Positions 26,564-36,166 are shown, counted from the stretch's first letter. The stretch is DNA of 64,000 nucleotides from Nocardioides daphniae (GCF_004777465.1 NZ_CP038462.1:3472001-3536000); one strand, 5' to 3'. Numbers and translations are program-made. Notes: a model not told the origin generated them from the sequence alone.

Positions 26564-27769
26564 TCACTCGAAGGGGATGCGCCCCCGCAGCGTGCTCGGG
26601 TCGTCGAGCGGGTCACGGGCGGTCTCCTCGATCAGCTCGACCGCCTTCGGGGTGCTGTCCCAGACGTTCCAGAGCAGCACGCCGCGCACACTGCCGCCGT
26701 CGAGGTAGTAGACGACGCCGGTGCCGCCGACCTCGCCGTCCTTCCAGTCCTCGACCGTCTCGTGGCGCGAGGTCACCTCGCCGACCGCCTCGTAGCCGGC
26801 GTCGAAGAGGTCGGACCAGAAGATCGGGGTGTGCCGGTAGGTCTCGGCGGCGCCAGCCATGATCCGGCCCGCGGCCTCGCCCATGGTCTCGGCGGCGTCG
26901 ACGTGCTCCACCCGACGGCGACCCAGCCGGAGGTCGGGGTAGGCGGCGACGTCGCCCGCGGCGTACACGTCGAGGGCGGAGGTGCGGAGCTGGTCGTCGA
27001 CGAGCAGGCCTCCGTGGTCGGCGTCGAGGTGGATCCCGATCGCCTCGGCCACCTCCGTGCGGGGCAGCACCCCGAGCCCGAGCACGGCGGCGTCGCCGGT
27101 CAGGGTGGTGCCGTCGTCGAGGCGCACGGTCACCGAGTCGTCGGCGACCTCGCCGCCGGCGACCGTGCCGTGCACGAGCGTCACGCCGTGGGCCTCGAAC
27201 TGCTCGGTGACGCGTCGGGCCAACGCCTCGGGAAACATCGACGACTGCACGTGGTCGGTGTCGACCACCAGCGTCACGCGGACGTCGTTCTGCGCGAGGG
27301 CGGAGGCCATCTCGGAGCCGATGTAGCCACCGCCCACGACGACGACCTCGGCGCCGGGCACGGCGAGCGGCCGCAACGTACGGAAGTCGGAGGCGGTGCG
27401 GAAGTAGACGACCCGCGGGCCTGCGGGGAGCTCCGTCGTACGCGGTGCGGCACCGGTCGCCAGGAGCAGCTTGCCGTAGCCGATGCGACTGCCGTCGGTG
27501 AGCGTGACGGTGTGCCCCACGGTGTCGAGCGACTCCACACGGGTGTCAACGCGGAGGTCGGCGTCACCCACGTCGAGCTGCGACTTCTCCAGGCTCGCGT
27601 CGTCCTTGAGCCAGAGCGTCTTGGAGAGGTCCGGGCGGTAGACGGGCGGGTCCGGCTCGGCGCCGAGGACGCCGATGCTGCCGGCGGGGTCGACCGCGCG
27701 GATGCCCTGCACGGCCTTGGCGGCGGCCACCCCGGCGCCGACGATGACGTAGTCGTAGGAGCTGGTCAT
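26564..27769 (-). CDS. FAD/NAD(P)-dependent oxidoreductase (ferredoxin reductase-like)
   Basis: A 401-residue two-dinucleotide-domain flavoprotein. The N-terminal FAD motif is VIVGAGVAAAKAV, followed by YRPDLSKTLWL. The NAD(P)H motif is VVVVGGGYIGSEMA (about residue 150), and the second FAD contact is LDVYAAGDVAAYPD. The C-terminal domain resembles those of ferredoxin/rubredoxin reductase and AIF-type proteins. The electron acceptor is not encoded next to it. The start at 27769 has only a weak ribosome site. It is convergent with the mod operon. Confidence 0.8.
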   Translation of the reverse strand: MTSSYDYVIVGAGVAAAKAVQGIRAVDPAGSIGVLGAEPDPPVYRPDLSKTLWLKDDASLEKSQLDVGDADLRVDTRVESLDTVGHTVTLTDGSRIGYGKLLLATGAAPRTTELPAGPRVVYFRTASDFRTLRPLAVPGAEVVVVGGGYIGSEMASALAQNDVRVTLVVDTDHVQSSMFPEALARRVTEQFEAHGVTLVHGTVAGGEVADDSVTVRLDDGTTLTGDAAVLGLGVLPRTEVAEAIGIHLDADHGGLLVDDQLRTSALDVYAAGDVAAYPDLRLGRRRVEHVDAAETMGEAAGRIMAGAAETYRHTPIFWSDLFDAGYEAVGEVTSRHETVEDWKDGEVGGTGVVYYLDGGSVRGVLLWNVWDSTPKAVELIEETARDPLDDPSTLRGRIPFE

Positions 27770-27962
27770 GTCGTCGACCCTAGACCCGGACGCCGACGGC
27801 GGCGAGGGGTCGAATTCCGGCCCGCCCGGACCCCTCGGCAAAGCCAATGTGGAATCCCTGTCCGAGCCGCCTCCGCACCACTAGCATGAGCGCGGCGCTC
27901 ACCCCGGGCGACCGGAACGAGCGGCCCGTCGGACGGCGAGCCCCGTGGCGAGGAGGACTGCC

Positions 27963-28544
27963 ATGAGCGCACACCCCGCCATTGCGCCGTTGCGCATCCT
28001 GCTGGTGGTCGCCCTGCTGTCGGTGATGGGCTTCCTCGGCTGGGCCTCCACCTGGCCCGAGGACGAGGGCGACGACAGCAACCGCGTGGCGGTGCCCACC
28101 GCGCCGCAGCCGCTGGAGGAGAGCGTCGGGGAGCCGAAGTCCGACGACGGCGCCCAGGACGGCGCCGAGGGTGACGGCGAGGACGTGGCGATCGGCAACC
28201 CCCGCGCCGACACGATCCCGGCCACCGGGGCCCTGGGCGACTACCAGGTGCCGATCGACGCGGGGAAGAAGCTGCTGCGGGTCGTCGAGCGCATCAGGTA
28301 CCTCGACGGCTACTCCGACGGCGACCGGCTCAAGCACGCGATCGTGGTCTGCGAGAAGGTCGCCTTCCAGGGGTGGACGTGGCAGCAGCAGGTGGCCGGC
28401 GACGTGGCCTTCGAGGTCCCCGACCGCACCGCGTCGAGGTTCGCCGAGCACCTCGAGGTGGAGTTCTGCCCGGCCGTGCGCCTGGTGCCGGACGCCCCCG
28501 AGGAGCCCGAGCTCCCCGAGGACGAGGACGTCGTGCTGCCCTGA
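27963..28544 (+). CDS. Membrane-anchored hypothetical protein
   Basis: A 193-residue protein with GAGGAGG in front of ATG 27963. One hydrophobic helix (about residues 11-29, RILLVVALLSVMGFLGWAS) is followed by an acidic, low-complexity linker and a soluble domain (VPIDAGKKLLRVVERIRYLD ... VAFQGWTWQQQVAGD). It ends in an acidic Pro-rich tail. No family is recognised. The topology suggests a type II membrane protein with its domain outside. Confidence 0.6.
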   Translation: MSAHPAIAPLRILLVVALLSVMGFLGWASTWPEDEGDDSNRVAVPTAPQPLEESVGEPKSDDGAQDGAEGDGEDVAIGNPRADTIPATGALGDYQVPIDAGKKLLRVVERIRYLDGYSDGDRLKHAIVVCEKVAFQGWTWQQQVAGDVAFEVPDRTASRFAEHLEVEFCPAVRLVPDAPEEPELPEDEDVVLP

Positions 28545-28583
28545 CCCGTCCGGTCAGTGCCAGTCAGGGCCAGCGGACGGGCG

Positions 28584-28799
28584 TCACCAGCTGAGCTCGA
28601 TCTCCAGCTCGTTGTCGTCGCCCAGCTCGACCTCGATCGCGAGCTCGACCTGGTCGGGGACCGAGACGGTGAGGGTCTTGCCGGCCTTCTGGAACTCCAC
28701 CGAGTTGTGCCGCGACAGGGAGTCGGCCAGGGCGCGCAGCTTGTCGGCCGCCGCCTCGCGGGACATGCGCTGCTTCTCGTCGATCTCGAACAGGTCCAT
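28584..28799 (-). CDS. Amphi-Trp domain-containing small protein
   Basis: A 71-residue protein with GAGGAG before ATG 28799. The pattern MDLFEIDEKQRMSREAAADK, LADSLSRHNSVEF and VPDQVELAIEVELGDDNE matches the amphi-Trp domain family, common in actinobacteria and of unknown function. It is convergent with the preceding hypothetical gene. Confidence 0.75.
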   Translation of the reverse strand: MDLFEIDEKQRMSREAAADKLRALADSLSRHNSVEFQKAGKTLTVSVPDQVELAIEVELGDDNELEIELSW

Positions 28800-28949
28800 G
28801 GGTGCTCCTCGGGTCGGTGACGTACGCCGCCACGGTAGCGGCCCTGCCTCGGCACGGGCGGGCCGGCCGGCGACGTGAGCAGCCTCGATCACTGCACGTC
28901 CGTCGGTGACCGGAGTTATCGTGAGGTCCACCCACCACGAAGGTTTCCG

Positions 28950-29705
28950 ATGACGTCCCCTCGCCCGACCTGCGGCTCAGCGCCCCGACGATCGAACCTC
29001 CCGACCACCTGGTCCACCAGCTGTCGGAGCTCGCGCGTGCCAGCGCGACGAGCACGCCTGCCCGCAGCCGACGTCGGGTGGCCGCCGTCTCCGGGGTCGC
29101 GGCGGGAGCGGTGCTCGCCTCCGTCGGCGGCGCGTGGGCCACCGGGGCGATCGAGGTGCCCGGCCTGCCGTCGCAGCGGCAGGAGTCGCCGGCCCCCGTG
29201 AGGCCGACGGGCGGGACGGACGGGTCCCCGGGCAGCGACGGAAGTGCCGGCCCGACGTCCGGCCCCAGCGACGACGCGTCACGCCCGGACTCCTCGAAGG
29301 GGTCGCGTGACGACACCCGGCCGACGGCCGCAACGGCCAGGGCGTCCCGGGCGACGGCTCCGGCGGTGCCGAGCCCGGCGACTCCGGCCAAGGCCACGGC
29401 AACCAGGGCAACGGCAACCAGGGCAAGGCCGGCCAGAACGGTGGCAATCAGGGCGACCAGGGCAAGGGCCAGACCAAGGAGAAGCCCCAGAAGGGCTCGG
29501 AGAAGCCGCAGAAGGGCTCGGACTCCCAGGGCAAGTCACAGGGCAAGGACAAGCCGGACAGTCCAACGGCAAGAAGCCCGAGAAGGAGCCCGCCGACGAC
29601 AAGGCCAAGGGTGGCAAGGGCGGTCAGGGCGAGGACGCGCCGGACGACAGTGCGACCAGCGGCGAGGCGCCGACCCTCGGCGTGGGGGCGGGCGTACGCC
29701 CATGA
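28950..29705 (+). CDS. Membrane protein with a Gly/Gln/Lys-rich tail, paired with a sigma factor, frame-disrupted
   Basis: Assembled from four frame segments, about 252 residues if three bases are restored (near 28955, 29330 and 29563). A short cytoplasmic part with APTIEPPDHLVHQLSELARA leads to one membrane helix (AAVSGVAAGAVLASVGGAWA). A long outside tail follows, rich in Pro/Ser/Asp and then in Gly-Gln-Asn-Lys repeats (QGNGNQGKAGQNGGNQG). It ends GVGAGVRP. ATG 28950 has GAAGG upstream. Its stop overlaps the next sigma gene (ATGA). It may act as an anti-sigma or wall-associated sensor; no known domain is seen. Confidence 0.5.
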
Positions 29706-30293
29706 AGGACGACGCGACCGTCGCGCGCGCCAAGCAGGGCGACGCCGACGCTTGGCGCACGCTCTACCGCCAGCACGGCGGCCGCCTGATCGTGTGGCTC
29801 CAGTCGCGTCCGACCGGTGACACCGCTGCCGCGCCGGAGGACGTCGCCGCGGAGGCGTGGTTCGTCGCTGCCCAGAAGATCGCGGACTTCCACGGCTCGG
29901 CCACCGACTTCGCGGGATGGCTCTTCGGATGGGACGCGCCGGATCAGCGCCACTGCCAAACGTACGTCCGACCGACGCGCGACCTCCCCCGGCGAGGTGA
30001 CCGAGCTGGTCGGCGCCGTCGACGGACCGCACGTCGACATCGTGGCCAACGACTGGGTGCGCTCGGTGCTGGCCACGCTGCCGCCCCGGGAGCGCTCGGT
30101 GATCGGGCTCGTCGACGGCCTCGGCATCGACACGGCGATGGCGGCGGAGATCCTCGGCATCAGCACGGTCGCGCTGCGCGTCGCGCGCCACCGCGGGCTC
30201 AAGCGCCTGAAGGGCTCGCTCGGCACGCCGCACCTGGAGGTCGTACGCGACTCCGCACCGCACCCGGAAGCCGGACCGGCCGCCGCCTCCTGA
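29702..30293 (+). CDS. ECF-type RNA polymerase sigma factor, one frameshift
   Basis: About 196 residues over two frames. From ATG 29702 region 2 is seen as WRTLYRQHGGRLIVWL and APEDVAAEAWFVAAQKI. The frame changes at about 29930, after DFAGWLFG. Region 4 follows as SVLATLPPRERSVIGLVDGL and MAAEILGISTVALRVARHRG, the helix-turn-helix. It is translated from inside the stop codon of the membrane protein, so the two form a regulatory pair. The usual gene order (sigma first) is reversed here. Confidence 0.7.
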
Positions 30294-30320
30294 GCGTCGC
30301 CCCCCCCGAGAACGACGAAA

Positions 30321-30357
30321 CGGGCGGCGAGATCGAAGTCCCACCGCCCGCTCTTTC
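30321..30357 (+). terminator. Terminator of the sigma unit
   Basis: CGGGCGG (30321-30327) pairs with CCGCCCG (30344-30350), followed by CTCTTTC. It sits between convergent genes, the sigma factor and the Lys-rich secreted protein. Confidence 0.5.
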
Positions 30358-30385
30358 CCCGACCCCGTCATGGGGCCAAGGCCAC

Positions 30386-30772
30386 TCAGCCCTCGGAGGG
30401 CGCAGCCTCGTCGGCGAGGCAGTCGGCGAGGCGCTCCTTGGCCTTCGCCACGCGCTGCTGCTGCGCCTTCTTGGTCTTCTGCGCGGTGTCGCGCTGCTTC
30501 TTCGCAGTGGCGAGGGCCTTCTTGGCCTTGGCCTTCTTCTCCTTGCCCTTGGCCTTCTCGACGGCCTTCTTGGCCTTCTTGACCTTGGTCTGCGCCTTGG
30601 CGAAGACGGCGGTCACGCGCTCGAGGGCGTCCTCGGCCTTCTCGACCTGGACCTGCTCCTTGGCGCAGGGCTCCTTCGGGGCCGGCTCGGCGGCGTGGGC
30701 CGGCGCAGCGAGCGTGCCGAAGGAAAGGGCGGCCGCGGCAACGGCCGCGGCGATGCGGGTCTTGATCTGCAT
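30386..30772 (-). CDS. Secreted Lys/Ala-rich coiled-coil protein
   Basis: A 128-residue exported protein. The ATG at 30772 has AAGGAG upstream. The signal peptide is MQIKTRIAAAVAAAALSFG with cleavage after AHA. The mature part is a long Lys/Ala/Gln helix (KVKKAKKAVEKAKGKEKKAK) with heptad-like spacing, bounded by one cysteine at each end (EPCAKE and ADCLAD) that could close a disulfide. No enzyme motif is present. It may bind acidic polymers of the envelope. Confidence 0.65.
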   Translation of the reverse strand: MQIKTRIAAAVAAAALSFGTLAAPAHAAEPAPKEPCAKEQVQVEKAEDALERVTAVFAKAQTKVKKAKKAVEKAKGKEKKAKAKKALATAKKQRDTAQKTKKAQQQRVAKAKERLADCLADEAAPSEG

Positions 30773-30926
30773 GGGGGTCTCCTTGACTGTCCGTCTGGTC
30801 CGGGTTGGCGGACACCCCCTACCTGTCACGAGGTGGGCGAGGCGTTACATCGAACTTCCTTCTGGCCCCCGGAACGCGACGATGCGGCCGAGGGCGAGCG
30901 TCCTCGACCGCATCGAACGGTGACCC

Positions 30927-31403
30927 TCAGCTGAGCGGGCACCCCAGGTTGTTGTCGGCGTCCAGGCGCGACGCCAGGTCCAGGATCGTGGCGCGGTCGC
31001 CCGACGCGAGCGCCGCCCTGACGGTGGCGATCAGCGGGCCACGTCCGTCGAGCCCGGTCTCCCACCGACGCCACGGGTAGCCGAGGCCCTCGTGCGCGGC
31101 GTTGAGGTAGGCGGCCGCGGCCGCACGAGCGAGGATCAGCTCCGCGCCGGCCACACCCGGCCACCGCCACCCTGCAGCGCCTGCAGGAACGTGAGCCCGT
31201 CCAGGGCACCCGACGTACCGGAGCGGAAGCGGCTGCTGAACAGCTCACCGGGAGTCATCTCCTCCCAGCTGTCCGTGTGCGTCTTCCAGTATCCGGGCGT
31301 GCAACCCTCACGCCCGATGTCGTTGGCCGTGGCCGTGGGGGCGGCGAGGCCCCACCAGTGCTCCGGCGAGGACGCCGACCAACCCGATCTTCACACTCTT
31401 CAT
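30927..31403 (-). CDS. Secreted CTPGYWKTH-motif protein, two compensating frameshifts
   Basis: Starts at ATG 31403 with GGGGAG upstream: MKSVKIGLVGVLAGALVG is a signal peptide. At about 31350 the frame changes and continues APTATANDIGREGCTPGYWK, then THTDSWEEMTPGELFSSRF. At about 31155 it changes back to AGAELILARAAAAAYLNAAH and ends with LDADNNLGCPLS. The CTPGYWK-x-H motif is well known in secreted actinobacterial proteins of unknown function. Start and end share one frame, so the two errors cancel. Mature length is about 130 residues. Confidence 0.55.
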
Positions 31404-31534
31404 CGCTGACTCCCCTGTGTTCACTACGCCTGTGTTCCTACGACCCGGGCCTCGTTGCCACGAGTCCTTCTCGAGTGTTCGCGGGGTCGCGCGGAACCGT
31501 CATCCCCAAATGTGGTGGCTGACCGGGGTGTCCG

Positions 31535-31990
31535 TCAGTCGAGCGGCAGCGGCCGGTTCTCCGCGACGGTCTTCATCACCAGGGTCGAGGTGAGCCGTTG
31601 CACGCCGGGCAGGGTCGCCAGGTGGTCGTCGTAGATCAGCTGGAAGGCGGCGAGGTCGCGGGCGATGACGCGCAGCAGGAAGTCGGGGTCGCCGAAGAGC
31701 CGCTGCGCCTCGAGCACGTACGGGATCTCCACGACGGCGGACTCGAAGGCGTCCAGGGTGGCGCGGTCGGCGGCGGTCATGGTGACGAAGACCAGCGCCT
31801 CGAACCCGAGCCCCAGGGCGGCCGAGTCGAGGTAGGCGCGGTAGCCGGCGATGGCACCGGACCGCTCGAGGGCGCGTACGCGGCGGTGGCACGGCGAGAC
31901 GCTCAGCTGCACGCGCTCGGCCAGGTCGGTGACGCTCAGCCGCCCATCCTGCTGCAGCTCGGCAAGAATCTGTCGGTCGATGGCATCCAC
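31535..31990 (-). CDS. Lrp/AsnC-family transcriptional regulator
   Basis: A 151-residue regulator. GTG 31990 gives MDAIDRQILAELQQDGRLSV, the family N-terminus, with the helix-turn-helix at LSVTDLAERVQLSVSPCHRR. The RAM effector domain follows (EIPYVLEAQRLFGDPDFLLR). It is divergent from a LysE-type exporter gene, a common arrangement in which the regulator senses an amino acid and switches on its export. Confidence 0.9.
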   Translation of the reverse strand: MDAIDRQILAELQQDGRLSVTDLAERVQLSVSPCHRRVRALERSGAIAGYRAYLDSAALGLGFEALVFVTMTAADRATLDAFESAVVEIPYVLEAQRLFGDPDFLLRVIARDLAAFQLIYDDHLATLPGVQRLTSTLVMKTVAENRPLPLD

Positions 31991-31999
31991 GCGCAAAAG

Positions 32000-32029
32000 T
32001 TTGCCACCCGATGCCTCGCTGCTGGCAAA
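32000..32029. promoter_or_regulatory. Inverted repeat between lrp-type and lysE-type genes
   Basis: TTTGCCA (32000-32006) and TGGCAAA (32023-32029) form a perfect 7-bp inverted repeat with a 16-base gap in the short divergent promoter region. It is a plausible site for the Lrp-type regulator. Confidence 0.4.
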
Positions 32030-32072
32030 AGTTGGAACCAGCTTCCGCCTGCTCCGCCATAAAATCGCTCCC

Positions 32073-32689
32073 ATGGAACTGGCCCAGGTCGCTGCGTTCA
32101 CGGTCGTGACGTTGCTCTTCGTCTTCACCCCCGGCGCCGACTGGGCGTACGCGATCTCCGCTGGTCTGCAGCACCGCACGGTCACCCCGGCGATCACCGG
32201 AATGCTGCTCGGCCACCTCACCGCCACCCTGGCCGTGGCCGGTGGCGTCGCTGCCGTGATGGCCGGCGCCCCCGTCCTGCTCACGACGCTCACCGTGCTC
32301 GGTGCGGTCTACCTGGTCTGGCTCGGCATCGGCGTGCTGCGCTCGCCGGCGACCCCGGAGGAGGCCGGCTCGGTCGTCGAGGGGTCCGCCCTGCGCCGCC
32401 TGGCGAAGGGGTTCGGCGTGAGCGGCCTCAACCCCAAGGTGGTGCTGCTCTTCCTGGCCGTACTGCCCCAGTTCGCCGACCCGTCCGCGGCCTGGCCGGT
32501 GCCGCTGCAGATCATGGCGCTGGCCAGCATCCACCTGGTCGCCACCGCGATCGTCTACACGGCGGTGGCCGTCGGGCGCGCGTGGTGCTGCGTACGCGCC
32601 CTGCCGCCGCCCGGGCGGTCAGCCGCTTCTCGGGGGCGGCGATGGTCGGCATCGGTGCCTACCTGCTGGTGGGCCAGGTCGCTGCCTGA
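32073..32689 (+). CDS. LysE-family amino acid exporter, one frameshift
   Basis: ATG 32073 gives MELAQVAAFTVVTLLFVFTP, and GADWAYAISAGLQHRT is the LysE/RhtB signature. Six membrane helices are expected; GFGVSGLNPKVVLLFLAVLPQF is the conserved NPK region. At about 32575 one base is missing; the other frame supplies the last helix SRFSGAAMVGIGAYLLVGQV and TGA at 32687-32689. The restored length is 205 residues, normal for the family. The divergent Lrp-type gene is its likely regulator. Confidence 0.8.
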
Positions 32690-32715
32690 CTCGTTGCCTC
32701 AGCACCCGGCGAGCT

Positions 32716-34305
32716 TCAGAGCAGGTCGCGGCGGCGGAAGCCGACGAAGCCGGCCACCGTCAGCGCGGCGACCAGCACCAGCAGCCCCACCAGTCCGCTC
32801 CAGTCGGCGGCGGGCAGGACGACCCGAGGCACGTGGCGCAGCGGACTGATGTCCAGCGCCCAGTCGGGCAGCCGGAAGGTCGGCCCCAGCAGCGTCAGCG
32901 CGAAGGTCGCCACCACGCCCAGCCAGGCCACCGCCCGCACCCGCGGTGCGGCACCGACCACCAGCAACGCGATGCCGACGAGCACCCACACCCCGGGCAC
33001 GGTCACGACGGCCTGGAGCACGACGTCACCGAACTCCAGGCTCTCCTCGCGGGCCGAGGCGACCAGTCCCAGGGAGACGCCGGCGACCAGCATCGCCAGC
33101 CCGGTGGCCACGAAGGCGACCAGCGCGTTGCTGGCCAGGTAGGTCCGGCGGCGCAACGAGCCGGCCAGCAACGGGTCGACCCGCACGTCGAGCTCCTCCG
33201 CGCAGATCCGCAGCACCACCTGCACGCCCAGCACCGAGGCGACGATCGCGATGACCTGCAGGATCGTCACCACGTAGGCGGCCGTGAAGTCGGAGTCACG
33301 CACCACCCCGGCGGCCACGATCGACGCCATCGCCGGGTTGTCGGCCACCACGTCGTCGATGGTGGTGGCCAGGTTGCCGACGAGCAGGCCCAGCGCGGCG
33401 AAGCCCGCCATCCAGCCCACCAGGGCTTCGCGGTGCAGGGAGAGCGCCAGGCCCCAGACGCTGCCGGTCATCCCGGCCCGCTCCGGCCCGCGCCGCGGTG
33501 CGAGGAGCCCGTGTCCGAAGTCGCGGCGCGACTGGAGCGCGAAGGCCACCGCGACCAGGACGAGGGTCGCGACGACTGAGAGCAGCAGGGGGCGCGGGTC
33601 GTCGTCGACCGACGGGGCGGCGAGCTCGCCCCACCCGAAGGGCGTCCACCACTGACCACGCTCCCCGGCCCCGCTCATGTCGAGGTAGCCGCGCAGCACG
33701 TAGAGGCCCGCGAGCGCCCCCACGGCCAGGCTGCTGGCCGACCGGGCGTCGGAGCCGACCTGCGCCGTCACCGCGGCGACGCCCGCGAAGACCAACCCGG
33801 AGGCGGTGAAGCTGGCGGCCAGCACCGCGGTCGCCGCCACACCCCCACCCACCGCCACGGTGAGCACGAAGCAGACCACCCCGAGCGCGACGGAGGCGAT
33901 GACGGCCAGGAGCACGGCCACGGCCAGCCGCGCCGGGCGGCCGACGACCGCGGAGGCGACCAGCTCGGCCTGTCCGGAGTCCTCCCCGGCGCGGCTGTTG
34001 CGGACCACGACCAGGATCGTCATCAGTCCTGCGAAGAGCGCCCCGAGCTGGCCGGCGCGCCAGGCGTTGAACCCGTCGGCCGTGGCCAGGTCACGCACCG
34101 GCCCGAAGACCAGCGACAGCGCAGGGTTGCCGGCCAGCGCCAGCTCCAGGGCGGAGCGGTCGGCCGGGTCGGGGAAGACGAGGGCGAAGGCGAGGATCGA
34201 CGAGGCCGACAGCACGGAGATCAGCACCACCCACGGAGCGATGGCGCGGGCGTCCTGGTGCAGCGTGGCGGCGAGCAGCGGTCGTACGCCCGTGGTGGCG
34301 CTCAC
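32716..34305 (-). CDS. ABC exporter permease
   Basis: A 529-residue membrane protein with about twelve hydrophobic segments in two similar halves, as in actinobacterial drug or polyketide exporter permeases. It carries GYLDMSGAGERGQWWTPFGW between the halves and ends in RRRDLL. The GTG start overlaps the stop of the ATPase gene (GTGA), so the two are co-translated. The cargo is unknown. Confidence 0.75.
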   Translation of the reverse strand: MSATTGVRPLLAATLHQDARAIAPWVVLISVLSASSILAFALVFPDPADRSALELALAGNPALSLVFGPVRDLATADGFNAWRAGQLGALFAGLMTILVVVRNSRAGEDSGQAELVASAVVGRPARLAVAVLLAVIASVALGVVCFVLTVAVGGGVAATAVLAASFTASGLVFAGVAAVTAQVGSDARSASSLAVGALAGLYVLRGYLDMSGAGERGQWWTPFGWGELAAPSVDDDPRPLLLSVVATLVLVAVAFALQSRRDFGHGLLAPRRGPERAGMTGSVWGLALSLHREALVGWMAGFAALGLLVGNLATTIDDVVADNPAMASIVAAGVVRDSDFTAAYVVTILQVIAIVASVLGVQVVLRICAEELDVRVDPLLAGSLRRRTYLASNALVAFVATGLAMLVAGVSLGLVASAREESLEFGDVVLQAVVTVPGVWVLVGIALLVVGAAPRVRAVAWLGVVATFALTLLGPTFRLPDWALDISPLRHVPRVVLPAADWSGLVGLLVLVAALTVAGFVGFRRRDLL

Positions 34306-35220
34306 CGGCCGGGCTCCGGGCCGCGGAAGTAGTGCTCCATGAAGAGCTCCTCGAGCGTGGCCGCGGCGACGCTGAGGTCGGTCATGTCGTGGGCGACGAG
34401 CTGCGCCATCACCTCGTTCACGTGCGCCGGGTCGACCTGGGCGGTGAGGCGCCCGGTGGCGTCGAGGTGCGGCGAGCGCAGCAGGTCGAGCTCGTCGAGG
34501 GAGGCGGGCGGACGCCGCAGGGTCACCCGGACCGTCACCTGGGCGTCGCCGCGCAGCTCGGTGAGCGCTCCCGTGCGGACCACCCGGCCGGCGCGGATGA
34601 TGCTGACCCGGTCAGCCAGCGCCTCGACCTCGGAGAGGATGTGGCTGGAGAGCAGGATCGTCGTGCCGCGGGCCTTCTCCCGCGCGACCTCCTCGGCGAA
34701 GACCGCCTCCATCAGAGGGTCGAGCCCTGAGGTCGGCTCGTCGAGGATGACGCAGCTCGACGTCGGAGGCCAGCGCCGCGACCAGCGCGACCTTCTGCCG
34801 GTTGCCCTTGGAGTACTGCCGCCCGCGCTTGGTGGGGTCGAGCTCGAAGCGCTCCAGCAGCTCACGGCGGCGCTGCTCGTCGAGGCCGCCGCGCAACCGG
34901 CCGAGCAGGTCGATCGCTTCCCCGCCGGACAGGTGCGGCCACAGCACGACGTCTCCCGGGACGTACGCCAGTCGTCGGTGCAGCGCGACGACGTCTCGCC
35001 ACGGGTCCCCACCGAGCAGCTCGACGCTGCCGGCGTCGGCCCGCAGCAGCCCGAGGAGGACCCGCAGCGTGGTCGACTTGCCGGCGCCGTTGGGGCCGAG
35101 GAAGCCGTGCACCTCGCCGCGGGCCACCTCCAGGTCGAGTCCGTCGAGGGCGGGGAAGGCACCGAACCTCTTGATGAGGCCCGTGGCGCGGATCGCGGCA
35201 TCGCCCGCTGGGAGGGTCAT
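34302..35220 (-). CDS. ABC exporter ATP-binding protein, one frameshift
   Basis: About 305 residues over two frames. The first contains Walker [11 protein letters not shown]-loop region [13 protein letters not shown] and the signature [17 protein letters not shown]. That form replaces LSGGQ and is usual in this exporter group. Near 34752 the frame changes, giving Walker [14 protein letters not shown], switch [13 protein letters not shown] and a C-terminal domain ending [11 protein letters not shown]. It powers the permease encoded next. The break lies inside the ATPase core, so an indel error is more likely than a real protein end. Confidence 0.8.
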
Positions 35221-35267
35221 GCGCTCGACGCTAGTGACGCGGGGCGGACGGGTCTACGGTGACGAGC

Positions 35268-35739
35268 ATGAGCCTCGTACGCCTGCGCGAACTCACCCCT
35301 GACGACCTCGACCTGCTCTTCGTCTGGGAGCAGGACCCGCGAGCGGTCGAGATTTCACCCGACCCGACCCGACGCGGGCGACCGGGAGGCCTTCGACGCC
35401 CACCACCGGCGGATCCGCGACAACCCGGAGACCACGCTGCTGGCCGTCGAGACCGACGGGGAGCTCGCCGGCACCATCGGGAGCTATCCGATGGAGGGCG
35501 ACATCGAGGTGACCTACTGGATCGACCCCGCCCGCTGGGGCCGCGGGATCGCGTCGGCTGCGCTCGCCGAGTTCCTGGCCGTCGAGCGTCGGCGTCCGTT
35601 GTCGGCGCGGGTCGCCGAGCACAACCACGGCTCGATCGCCGTGCTGCAGCGCGCGGGCTTCGTCCGCGTCGGGGAGGAGACGTCGTACGCCGACGGCGTG
35701 GGCCGTGACGTGGTCGAGCTCGTCCACCGCCTCGACTGA
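35268..35739 (+). CDS. GNAT family N-acetyltransferase, one frameshift
   Basis: ATG 35268 gives MSLVRLRELTPDDLDLLFVW, a usual GNAT opening. At about 35360 the frame changes and continues GDREAFDAHHRRIRDNPETT, LLAVETDGELAGTIGSYPME and YWIDPARWGRGIASAALAEF, the acetyl-CoA loop. It ends AVLQRAGFVRVGEETSYADG followed by VGRDVVELVHRLD. Total about 156 residues. The group resembles RimJ-like enzymes; the substrate is unknown. Confidence 0.7.
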
Positions 35740-35752
35740 GGATCGCGGGGCG

Positions 35753-36166
35753 TCAGCCCGCCGACTCGACCCCCGACCAGACCCCCAGCTCGTTGCCGCT
35801 GGGATCGACGAAGTGGAGCCGTCGACCACCGGGGAAGTCGTAGGGCCCGGCCACCACGTCACCACCGGCGGCGACGATCGCCTGCTGCGTGGCATCCAGG
35901 TCGTCGGAGTAGAGAAGGACGAAGGGGCCACCCACCGCACGTGCCGTGGGCTGGAGGAGCAGGCCCCCGACCTCGTCGCTCCCCTCGCCGCCGTCGAGGA
36001 TGCCCGAGTACTCCGGTCCGTAGTCGACGAAGTGCCACCCGAAGGCACCTCTGTAGAAGGCCTTGGCCGCGGCGAGGTCGGTGACGGTGAGCTCGACGTA
36101 GTTGAGGGAGTGGTGGCGCGGCCCGGGGCCGCCCGCCGAGACGGTGGAGGAGGTCGAAGTAGCCAT
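35753..36166 (-). CDS. VOC-family (glyoxalase-like) protein
   Basis: A 137-residue protein with two beta-alpha-beta-beta-beta modules. HSLNYVELTVTDLAAAKAFY carries the first metal-site His region, and GRRLHFVDPSGNELGVWSG the end of the second module with its Glu. Members include glyoxalases, dioxygenases and antibiotic-binding proteins; the particular role is not evident. It lies convergent with the GNAT gene. Confidence 0.8.
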   Translation of the reverse strand: MATSTSSTVSAGGPGPRHHSLNYVELTVTDLAAAKAFYRGAFGWHFVDYGPEYSGILDGGEGSDEVGGLLLQPTARAVGGPFVLLYSDDLDATQQAIVAAGGDVVAGPYDFPGGRRLHFVDPSGNELGVWSGVESAG

